From DATCLS01 sp036563805 (GTDB taxonomy: Bacteria > Actinomycetota > Acidimicrobiia > Acidimicrobiales > VFJN01): 41,931 nt of DNA. The position numbers were made by a program, and so were the translations under genes. Below, piece by piece: positions 36,205 to 41,931 of this stretch (positions are counted from its first letter, which is position 1; each line of letters opens with the position of its first letter). The stretch is from assembly GCA_036563805.1 (NCBI GenBank), contig DATCLS010000080.1, forward strand, positions 1-41,931, in the 5' to 3' direction. The notes under the pieces were generated by a model. That model had not been told where the DNA came from. It made no database searches and saw only the letters and a list, made by a program, of their open reading frames with translations.

Positions 36205-37143
36205 TTGCCCAAGGAGCGCGTGGAGCGCGACGAGGAAGATCTCGTCCGGCTTTACCTCACCGATATCGGGCAGTACCCGCTGCTCACCAAGGACGACGAG
36301 GTCCGGCTAGCTCAGGCCATCGAGGTTGGTAACGCCGCCCGGGCCGAGCTCGAGGCTGAGGGCCGCAAACTCCCGCCTGCTCGCAAGCGCGAGCTGCGCC
36401 GGTGCGCTCGCGACGGCGAGGACGCCGAGCGCACCTTCGTTCAGTCGAACTTGCGGCTGGTCGTGTCCATCGCGAAGAAGTACCAGGCCTCGGGCCTGCC
36501 CCTCCTCGACCTGATCCAGGAGGGCAACCTCGGGCTGATGCACGCGGTCGAGAAGTTCGACTGGCGCAAGGGCTTCAAGTTCTCGACGTATGCCACGTGG
36601 TGGATCCGCCAGGCGATCACCCGTGGCATCGCCAACACGGGCCGCACCATCCGTCTGCCGGTGCACGCGGGCGACACGCTGGCGCGCCTGCAGAAGGCCC
36701 GGGCCCGCCTCGAGCTCAAGCTGGGTCGCCCGGCCACGCTGGCCGAGCTGGCGAGCGAGGTCGAGATGCCCGAGGACAAGGTCACCGAGGCCCTGCGCTT
36801 CGCCGCCGAGCCCCTGTCGCTGTCCGAGCCGCTGCGCGAAGACGGCGACGCCGAGCTCGGCGACGTGGTCGAAGACCGCTCGGCCGAGTCGCCGTTCGAG
36901 GTGGCGGCCACGGCGCTGCTGCCCGAGGAGATCAACCGCCTGCTCGCCCCGCTCGACGAGCGCGAGCGCGAGATCCTCAAGCTGCGGTTCGGCCTCGACC
37001 GGGGCGAGCCGCGCACGCTCGAAGAGGTGGGCGAGCACTTCAACCTCACCCGCGAGCGCATCCGCCAGATCGAGGCGCGGGCGATGTCGAAGCTCCGGCA
37101 CCCGTCGTCCGACACGGGCGCCCGCGACCTGCTCGCGGTCTGA
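36205..37143 (+). CDS. Group 2 sigma-70 factor (SigB/HrdD-like)
   Basis: A 312-residue primary-like sigma factor without region 1.1. Region 1.2 (LVRLYLTDIGQYPLLTKDDEVRLAQAIE, about 12-40), region 2 (ERTFVQSNLRLVVSIAKKYQASGLPLLDLIQEGNLGLMHAVEKFDWRKGFKFSTYATWWIRQAI in pieces, about 75-140), region 3 (TLARLQKARARLELKLGRPATLAELA) and region 4 (LDEREREILKLRFGLDRGEPRTLEEVGEHFNLTRERIRQIEARAMSKLR) are intact. These recognise -10 TANNNT and -35 elements. The TTG start follows AAAGGGA; GTG 36220 is an in-frame alternative. Size and missing region 1.1 suggest an alternative stress-type or stationary-phase factor rather than the housekeeping SigA. Confidence 0.93.
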   Translation: MPKERVERDEEDLVRLYLTDIGQYPLLTKDDEVRLAQAIEVGNAARAELEAEGRKLPPARKRELRRCARDGEDAERTFVQSNLRLVVSIAKKYQASGLPLLDLIQEGNLGLMHAVEKFDWRKGFKFSTYATWWIRQAITRGIANTGRTIRLPVHAGDTLARLQKARARLELKLGRPATLAELASEVEMPEDKVTEALRFAAEPLSLSEPLREDGDAELGDVVEDRSAESPFEVAATALLPEEINRLLAPLDEREREILKLRFGLDRGEPRTLEEVGEHFNLTRERIRQIEARAMSKLRHPSSDTGARDLLAV

Positions 37144-37165
37144 CCGCTCGCTGATCGCACACCGG

Positions 37166-37189
37166 CTCGGGGGGCTGCGGCCCCCCGAG
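37166..37189 (+). terminator. 9-bp hairpin terminator of the sigma gene
   Basis: CTCGGGGGG (37166-37174) pairs with CCCCCCGAG (37181-37189) around CTGCGG, 22 bases after the sigma stop. Confidence 0.75.
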
Positions 37190-37229
37190 TTGCGCGTCCG
37201 GCCGCGATTGCGCGAGCGGGCACGGTTGC

Positions 37230-37265
37230 GCGCCCGACGCGCCCGACGCGCCCGACGCGCCCGAC
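37230..37265. repeat. Four perfect copies of GCGCCCGAC
   Basis: Copies start at 37230, 37239, 37248 and 37257, followed by imperfect copies such as CCGCCCGAC to about 37310. It is a simple tandem microsatellite-like repeat in a non-coding gap. Confidence 0.9.
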
Positions 37266-37482
37266 GGCGCCGGACCCGCCCGACGCGCCCGACCCGGCCC
37301 GACCCGCCCGGCTACGGGCGCGTCGCTGCCGGCGCCGCCGCAGGTGGTGGCGCCCGGCGGACCGTTCCGGACAGACCCGAGCGGGCCGGTGGCGTCGGCG
37401 CCGGGCGGGGCGGTGGCGCTCCCGCTGTCGGTCACCGGCCGCCGCCGACGCGCTGACCGGGCGGCCTGTGGCCCCAGGCGCC

Positions 37483-39180
37483 TCAGCCGCCGCCGGTGCG
37501 CTCGAGGATCTCGTCCAGGCGGAGCACGCCCTCGGTCGTGACCACGCCGACGAAGCGGTCCTCGCCGTCGACGACGGGCAGCACGTCGGTGTCCGCCCCC
37601 TCCATGGCGTGGACGGCGTCGCGCACCAGCCACGTCGTCCGCCCCCGGGGCACGGTGACGCGGGCGATCGTGCGGATCTCGGTGCTGGCCCACGCCTCGC
37701 GGCGGATCGCCACCACCTCGTCCAGCACGGCCAGGCCCAGGTAGCGGTTGCCGTTCTGCACGACCGCCACCGCCCGCTGGCGGTAGCCCACCAGGTGGAC
37801 GGTGAGGAACTCCTCGATCGTGGCGTCGGGCGGCACCGTGCGCACGTCGGTCTCGAGCACCGAGCTGATCGGCAGCTCGAACCGCCGCTCCAGATGGCCC
37901 AGGCGGCCCGCCCGCTGGTGGGCCGAGACCGACTCGTCGCCGATCACGAGCTGCGACGCCGCCGTGGCCAGCACGGCGGGGACGATGAAGCCCGGGCTGG
38001 CGGTCGCCTCGGCCACGAACACGACCGCGGCGAGCGGCGTGCGGTAGCCGGCGCCCATGAAGGCGGCCATGCCGACCACCACCAGCAACGCCGAGTCGGT
38101 GGTGCCGAACGCGCCGCTGGCCAGGCGGCCGGTGAGCGCGCCCATGACGACCAGCGGGATCACCAGGCCGCCCACCCCGCCTGCGCCCACGGTCGACAGC
38201 ACCGCCGCCGCCCGGGCGACCAGCACCAGCAGGACCAGCCACTGAGCGAGGCCCGGGTCGGTGGCCCAACCGATCACGTCGTAGCCGGGGCCCAGCGTGA
38301 GCGGCTCGTCGGCGGCCGCGTTGGTCACGACGACCAGCAGCGCCAGGGCGGCGCCGCCGGCGACCAGCCGCAGGCCCAGCGGCACCTGGTCGATCACGTG
38401 GTTGCGCAGGAAGCGCAGCCCCATGCTGAACAGCCGGGCGCCCCCGCCGCACAGCAGGCCGACGACCGCGGCCCCGGCCAGGTCGGGCAGGTCGAAGGCA
38501 TCGCCGGCCAGCGGCAGGATCGGGGTCGTGCCCTCGATGGCGGCGAACGCCGCGTAGCTGGTGGCGGCGGCCACCATGGCCGGCAGGACGTTGCGCCGGG
38601 CGACGTCCGACCGGTAGGGCACCTCGATGGCGAACAGCGCCCCGGTCGCCGGCGCCTTGAAGATGGCGGCGATGCCGGCGGCCGCCCCGGCCACCATCAG
38701 CAGCTTGGCGTCCTCCCGGGAGAAGAACCGGGCGAAGCGCCGCTGGAGCGACGAGCCGCCCGCCGCGCCCATGTAGAGCGACAGTCCCTCGACACCGAGG
38801 GCGCCGCCGTAGCCGATGGTGGCGATGCCGGCCAGGAGGCGCCCGAAGACCGGCCGGAGCGACAGGCGCTCGTGGGCCTCCTCGTGGAAGTTGCGGACGT
38901 ACTCGTCGGTCGTGACGGGCTTCGCCCGCTCGGCCAGCCACCGCAGGCAGATCCACGCCACGAGCAGGCCGACGGCCGGCGCCGACGCCTGCATCCACAG
39001 CGGCCGGCGGCCCAGCGGTTCGAGCAGGCCGTCGAGTGTCACCTTCTCCAACGCGACGACCGCCAACCCGACGGCGACGCCTGTGGCTGCCGCCAGCAAC
39101 ATCGTCTGGTGGGTCCGCCGGCCGATCGCCCTCGCCTCGGCCTGCCTGTGGATCGGCGCGAGCGGGCGCTGGGTGAACAT
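37483..39180 (-). CDS. ClC-family chloride channel/transporter with CBS pair
   Basis: A 565-residue membrane protein. The ClC core (about 25-410) shows GGALGVEGLSLYMGAAGG, in which gating Glu131 is kept but the usual Pro of GxEGP is Leu133, AIFKAPATGALFAIEVPYRSD, VGAGGVGGLVIPLVVMGALTG in place of GGxFxP, and GAGYRTPLAAVVFVAEAT. Two CBS domains (about 430-560, ISSVLETDVRTVPPDATIEEFL and DAVHAMEGADTDVLPVVDGEDRFVGVVT) probably bind adenine nucleotides. ATG 39180 is chosen because TAAGGT lies 8 bases upstream. Whether it is a channel or a H+/Cl- exchanger cannot be told. Confidence 0.92.
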   Translation of the reverse strand: MFTQRPLAPIHRQAEARAIGRRTHQTMLLAAATGVAVGLAVVALEKVTLDGLLEPLGRRPLWMQASAPAVGLLVAWICLRWLAERAKPVTTDEYVRNFHEEAHERLSLRPVFGRLLAGIATIGYGGALGVEGLSLYMGAAGGSSLQRRFARFFSREDAKLLMVAGAAAGIAAIFKAPATGALFAIEVPYRSDVARRNVLPAMVAAATSYAAFAAIEGTTPILPLAGDAFDLPDLAGAAVVGLLCGGGARLFSMGLRFLRNHVIDQVPLGLRLVAGGAALALLVVVTNAAADEPLTLGPGYDVIGWATDPGLAQWLVLLVLVARAAAVLSTVGAGGVGGLVIPLVVMGALTGRLASGAFGTTDSALLVVVGMAAFMGAGYRTPLAAVVFVAEATASPGFIVPAVLATAASQLVIGDESVSAHQRAGRLGHLERRFELPISSVLETDVRTVPPDATIEEFLTVHLVGYRQRAVAVVQNGNRYLGLAVLDEVVAIRREAWASTEIRTIARVTVPRGRTTWLVRDAVHAMEGADTDVLPVVDGEDRFVGVVTTEGVLRLDEILERTGGG

Positions 39181-39188
39181 GAGCGAGC

Positions 39189-39194
39189 ACCTTA
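39189..39194 (-). promoter_or_regulatory. -10 box (TAAGGT) for the ClC gene
   Basis: On the minus strand TAAGGT lies 8 bases before the ATG of the ClC gene, predicting a leaderless mRNA. Confidence 0.5.
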
Positions 39195-39368
39195 GAACTG
39201 GTTTGCGGGCGGCTCCCAGGCGGCTCGTCCGCCGGTCGCTGCGACCCTCGTGCGTCAGCGTCATGACCCGGTCACGGCGTGCCGACGGCGTGCCGATGGC
39301 CCGTTCGCGGGACCGCGGACCGGACGGCGAGGTCCCCACCGGGCCCAGCTGTGAGTAGCATCACGAGC

Positions 39369-39443
39369 ATGAAGAAGCTGCTCCTGCTCATCGTCGTCGC
39401 CGCTCTCGCCACCGTGGCCGCCAAGAAGGTCCGCTCGGCCTGA
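39369..39443 (+). CDS. 24-residue hydrophobic peptide MKKLLLLIVVAALATVAAKK...
   Basis: ATG 39369 to TGA 39443. The sequence starts MKKLLLLIVVAALATVAAKK and ends VRSA. Lys clusters flank a single hydrophobic helix. It resembles the N-terminal part of the small DLW-39-type proteins of actinobacteria but lacks their acidic DLW tail, so it may be a shorter relative or a decayed copy. No strong ribosome site is seen. Confidence 0.4.
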   Translation: MKKLLLLIVVAALATVAAKKVRSA

Positions 39444-39902
39444 CGACCGAGGGCGCGGCCCGCGTCCCCCAAAGTGTCGCCGATCTCGCGACGGCCCTCG
39501 CCGTACCTGCCGCCCGGCCGCTGACGGCCGGCCAGAACGGCGGGGGCTGTCTCTGTTCTCTGCGGCCCGTTCCCCGGGCGGCCAATCTCCCGGCCGCCGG
39601 TTCTCCCGCGGCGGTTTGCCTGCGCCCGTCCGGCGGCCCGTCCGGCGGATCCCCACCGGCCCGTCGGGCCCACTGAGCGCGCCGCGCCCCCAACCCGGCG
39701 CCCCTCACCCCGGCCGAACGAGACGGCTCGGGGACCGCGCCACAGCGGCACTCTCTCACCGCCCTAGACCGAGCGCGGCTCGGGCGTTGGTTGGGCGGCC
39801 GCCGCACCAACGCCCGAGCCGCGCTCCCCGGCGGTGCCCTCACCGGCCCTGACCGCCCGCGGCGGCCACCCCGACAGACGGGCCGCTCTGCGCGAACACG
39901 GC
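39444..39902. other. 459-base gap dominated by inverted and direct repeats
   Basis: No gene is recognised. It holds the 21-bp inverted repeat (39771-39826) and the first copy of a 24-base direct repeat (39870-39893). Downstream of the HAD gene on the minus strand this would be its 3' untranslated region. Confidence 0.55.
39771..39826. terminator. 21-bp perfect inverted repeat
   Basis: Arms 39771-39791 and 39806-39826 are perfectly complementary over 21 bp, with a 14-base loop that itself contains GGCGGCCGCC. It lies 77 bases beyond the HAD stop, the most stable hairpin in the window. Terminator function is likely; a mobile-repeat origin is possible. Confidence 0.65.
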
Positions 39903-39987
39903 TCAGCCCCAGCCCGCCCCCCGGCGCCCCCGACACCCCAGCCATACCCGCACCCGGCGACCACCCGACAGACGGGCCGCTCTGCGC
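39870..39987. repeat. 24-base direct repeat, two copies 94 bases apart
   Basis: An identical 24-base sequence beginning CCCGACAGACGGGCC occurs at 39870-39893 and 39964-39987. The second copy is inside the C-terminal extension of the HAD reading frame, the first outside it. Confidence 0.85.
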
Positions 39988-41114
39988 CGCAAGGCCCCAG
40001 CACCGGCCGTCAGATGGCGTGCCTGGCGACCCACCCAGCGGCCGCCGCGGCGGTCCCGCTGCACCCGGAACCAGCGGTGCGCTGCCGGCTTCGGGCCGCG
40101 ACGGCCGGCCGGCACCCGCGTTGACCGGGCCCGGGAGCGCTGCGGCCCTACGGCACCCGCACGCCCTCTCCGGCGCCCGGCTCGGCGCCCCGGCCACCGC
40201 ACCGGCTGCGCGCCCCGGCGACCCGACCCCGCCCAGGCGAGGAGGGGCCCGGGGAGGGGCGCCCGACCGGCGCCGCGGCGGCCCCGCCCCGGCCGGGGCA
40301 CCAGCCGGGCGAGGCGGGCCTGCCGGCCTGCGGTCCGGCGCTCCCACCACCAGCGGGCCAGGGCCCCGGCACCAGCGGCGAGCGCCACGGCGCCACCACC
40401 CAGGGCGGCGTGGCGCGGGCGGGGCATCGGCACCCGCTCGCGCAGCGGCACCCGGCGGGCGAACCGGCGGACCTCCCAACCCCGGGCCCGGGCGGTGCGC
40501 AGCAGCTCGCGGTCGGGGTTGACCGCCACGGCGTGACCGACAGCCTCGAGCATCGGCCGGTCGGTCGCCGAGTCGCTGTAGGCGTACGACGCCTCGAGGT
40601 CGATGCCCTCGCGCTCGGCCACCTCCTTGATGGCGACGACCTTCTCGGGCCCGTAGCAGTAGCGCTCGGTGCGGCCGGTGTAGCGGCCCTGGGCGTCGAT
40701 CTCGGCCCGGGTGGCGATCGCTTCGTCGACGCCCAGGTACCGGGCGAGCGGCGCCACGATCTCCTCGGGTGAGGCCGAGACGATGTACACCTTGCGGCCC
40801 GCGGCCTGGTGCTGCCGGATGAGGTCGAGGGCCTCGTCGAACACGATCGGCTCGACGACGTCGACGAGCGTGTCCTCGACGATCTGGCGGATCTCGGCCT
40901 GGTCCCACCCCCGGGTCAGCCGCAGCACCGAGTCGCGCAGCTTGGCGAGCTTGGCCGGTGACGCCCCGAACTGGGCGTAGATCAGCTGGCCCCAGGCGGC
41001 GCGCAGAAGCGCCCGCCGGGGCAGGAGGCCGGCGCGGTGCAGGGGGCCGCTGAACGCGACCATCGACGCCTTGGCGATGACCGTCTTGTCGAGGTCGAAG
41101 AAAGCGGCCTCCAT
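39903..41114 (-). CDS. HAD-IB family phosphatase with unusual C-terminal extension
   Basis: Up to 403 residues. The HAD core (about 1-225) has motif I FFDLDKTV, motif II VSASPEE, and motif III/IV region GPEKVVAIKE with SYAYSDSATDRPMLEAVGHAVAVNPD; this is the SerB-like/PlsC-associated IB branch, which dephosphorylates small molecules or phospholipids. Residues about 240-262 (AALGGGAVALAAGAGALARWWW) form one membrane helix, where homologues usually end shortly after. Here the frame continues about 140 Arg/Gly/Pro-rich residues across a repeat region, probably because a stop codon was lost or never occurs in GC-rich DNA. ATG 41114 has TAGTTT 7 bases upstream. Confidence 0.82.
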   Translation of the reverse strand: MEAAFFDLDKTVIAKASMVAFSGPLHRAGLLPRRALLRAAWGQLIYAQFGASPAKLAKLRDSVLRLTRGWDQAEIRQIVEDTLVDVVEPIVFDEALDLIRQHQAAGRKVYIVSASPEEIVAPLARYLGVDEAIATRAEIDAQGRYTGRTERYCYGPEKVVAIKEVAEREGIDLEASYAYSDSATDRPMLEAVGHAVAVNPDRELLRTARARGWEVRRFARRVPLRERVPMPRPRHAALGGGAVALAAGAGALARWWWERRTAGRQARLARLVPRPGRGRRGAGRAPLPGPLLAWAGSGRRGAQPVRWPGRRAGRRRGRAGAVGPQRSRARSTRVPAGRRGPKPAAHRWFRVQRDRRGGRWVGRQARHLTAGAGALRRRAARLSGGRRVRVWLGCRGRRGAGWG

Positions 41115-41121
41115 CCCGGTG

Positions 41122-41127
41122 AAACTA
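41122..41127 (-). promoter_or_regulatory. -10 box (TAGTTT) for the HAD gene
   Basis: On the minus strand TAGTTT lies 7 bases before the HAD start codon, again leaderless spacing. Confidence 0.5.
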
Positions 41128-41271
41128 ATCGTCGTCGTACCCTTTCGACACCCTTGATCGGCCTCGATGGCAGCGGATATCGTCTTGGCCCTGATCGATG
41201 AGCCCAGCTGAGTCGCACCCGCGACCAGCGGCCGTCCCCCAGAGGTCGTTCGCTGTTCGTGGAGGTGCGCC

Positions 41272-41922
41272 GTGCTCGTGGCGTGTTGGTCGGTCAAGGG
41301 TGGCTCAGGGGCCACCGTCGTCGCAGCCTCGCTGGCGCTGCTGGTCGCCGAGCGGGCCCCGGGCGGGGCGCTGTTCGCCGACCTGGCGGGCGACGGGCCC
41401 GCGGTCCTGGGCTTGCCCGAGCCCAGCTCGCCCGGGCTGGCGGGCTGGCTGGCCTCCGGGGCCGACGTGCCCGCCGACGCCCTTTCCCGCATCGAGGTGC
41501 GGGCCACGCCGAGGCTGGGCCTGCTGCCCAGGGGTGAGGGCCCGCTCGATCCGGCCCGGGCCGGGGTGCTGGCCGCGCTCCTCGACGCCGGCTCCCGGCC
41601 GGTGGTGGTCGACGCCGGCGCCGAGCCCGGGCAGGCGGCCCAGGCGGTCATCGCCGCCGCCCACCGGTCGATCCTGGTGATTCGGCCCTGCTACCTGGCG
41701 CTCCGCCGGGCGCTCGACCCGCCGCTGTCGCCGACCGAGGTCGTGCTGGTGCGCGAGCCCGGGCGGTCGCTCGGCCGGGCCGACGTCGCCCGGGTGGTCG
41801 ACGCCCCGATCGTCGCCGAGGTCGAGCTCGACCCCGCGGTGGCCCGTGCCGTCGACGCCGGCCTGCTCGCCAGCCGGCTGCCCCGCTCCTTCGCCCGGAG
41901 GCTCCAGCGTGCGACTCCGTAA
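41272..41922 (+). CDS. CpaE/TadZ-like MinD-family ATPase
   Basis: A 216-residue ParA/MinD-superfamily protein. The deviant Walker A reads VKGGSGATVVAASLAL (about 8-23): the first signature Lys is kept but the P-loop Lys is Ala, a degeneration known in TadZ/CpaE and related septum-site proteins that position pilus machinery. FADLAGDGPAVLGLP and RPVVVDAGAEPG match the switch regions. The GTG start follows GGAGGTG. A further gene appears to start at 41909 with a strong ribosome site, as expected for the TadA secretion ATPase that usually follows. ATP hydrolysis is doubtful; membrane localisation is inferred. Confidence 0.75.
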   Translation: MLVACWSVKGGSGATVVAASLALLVAERAPGGALFADLAGDGPAVLGLPEPSSPGLAGWLASGADVPADALSRIEVRATPRLGLLPRGEGPLDPARAGVLAALLDAGSRPVVVDAGAEPGQAAQAVIAAAHRSILVIRPCYLALRRALDPPLSPTEVVLVREPGRSLGRADVARVVDAPIVAEVELDPAVARAVDAGLLASRLPRSFARRLQRATP

Positions 41923-41931
41923 GTCCCACCC
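41909..41931 (+). CDS. Start of a downstream gene (partial)
   Basis: GTG 41909 reads VRLRKSH before the window ends, overlapping the previous gene by 14 bases in another frame, with GGAGG 7 bases upstream (41897-41901). Too short to identify; a Tad-type secretion ATPase is what context predicts. Confidence 0.4.

Larger units (their letters stand above)
37144..37482. other. 339-base gap with terminator and low-complexity repeats
   Basis: Holds the sigma-gene terminator (37166-37189), an array of 9-bp GCGCCCGAC repeats (37230-37265) with degenerate copies to about 37310, and no recognisable gene. Confidence 0.6.

Noticed and set aside
37230..37310. CRISPR-like array
   Set aside because: Units are nine bases without spacers and no cas genes are near; it is a simple tandem repeat.

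Overview
The window is very GC-rich and densely coded on both strands. It contains hallmark genes of Actinomycetota: a WhiB iron-sulfur regulator, a GlnR-like orphan regulator, paired ArsA/GET3-type ATPases, an FxsA protein, GlnA1/GlnA2/GlnE and a CpaE/TadZ-like ATPase. Many starts are GTG, and many genes carry a TANNNT -10 box only 6-8 bases before the start codon, which suggests leaderless mRNAs. A deep-branching actinobacterium such as Acidimicrobiia fits, but the rank is an inference.

Layout. (1) 1-1580: the edge of an integrative element (excisionase, tyrosine integrase) abutting the 3' end of tRNA-Pro(CGG). (2) 1.6-7.4 kb: a GNAT acetyltransferase, a stand-alone receiver protein, a STAS anti-sigma antagonist, two overlapping ArsA-family ATPases and an NfeD-like membrane protein. 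(3) 7.5-10.2 kb: WhiB with a strong terminator, FxsA overlapping an MBL hydrolase, and a MerR regulator. (4) 10.3-12.7 kb: an iron-sulfur group of Mrp carrier, divergent SufR-like regulator and A-type carrier (ErpA/IscA). (5) 12.7-16.7 kb: a membrane-anchored beta-propeller protein, a fusion of a [2Fe-2S] subunit with a strongly reduced molybdenum-hydroxylase domain, RidA and a 52-residue membrane peptide. (6) 16.8-21.6 kb: a nitrogen-assimilation block with GlnR-like regulator, GlnA2-type GSI, eukaryotic-type GSII and GlnA1-type GSI; a four-half-site, 11-bp-periodic GlnR-box candidate lies between the divergent glnA2 and glnII. (7) 21.6-25.5 kb: an anchored protein of unknown function, then an operon of NarL-type response regulator, truncated CheB, collapsed CheR and PAS histidine kinase. 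(8) 25.9-31.9 kb: an unrecognised small gene, an HSL-type esterase, GlnE and glutamine-dependent NadE. (9) 31.9-37.1 kb: an EamA transporter, a helical protein, an ECF sigma factor with a putative membrane anti-sigma factor, and a group 2 sigma-70 factor. (10) 37.5-41.9 kb: a ClC channel with CBS domains, a 24-residue peptide, a repeat-rich segment with a 21-bp perfect inverted repeat, a HAD-IB phosphatase, and the start of a likely Tad-pilus-type locus running off the window.

How the genes work together. The most coherent theme is nitrogen. GlnA1 carries the tyrosine that GlnE adenylylates, GlnA2 and GlnII diverge from a putative GlnR operator, the GlnR-like gene follows glnA2 by 26 bases, and NadE consumes glutamine. 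In Mycobacterium tuberculosis glnA1-glnE-glnA2 are neighbours, so the grouping is old although looser here. The iron-sulfur group (Mrp, SufR-like, ErpA) is a second functional cluster. The most unusual loci are the two-component operon with decayed CheB/CheR genes, the mini-molybdenum-hydroxylase fusion, and the ArsA pair in which only one partner keeps the signature lysine.
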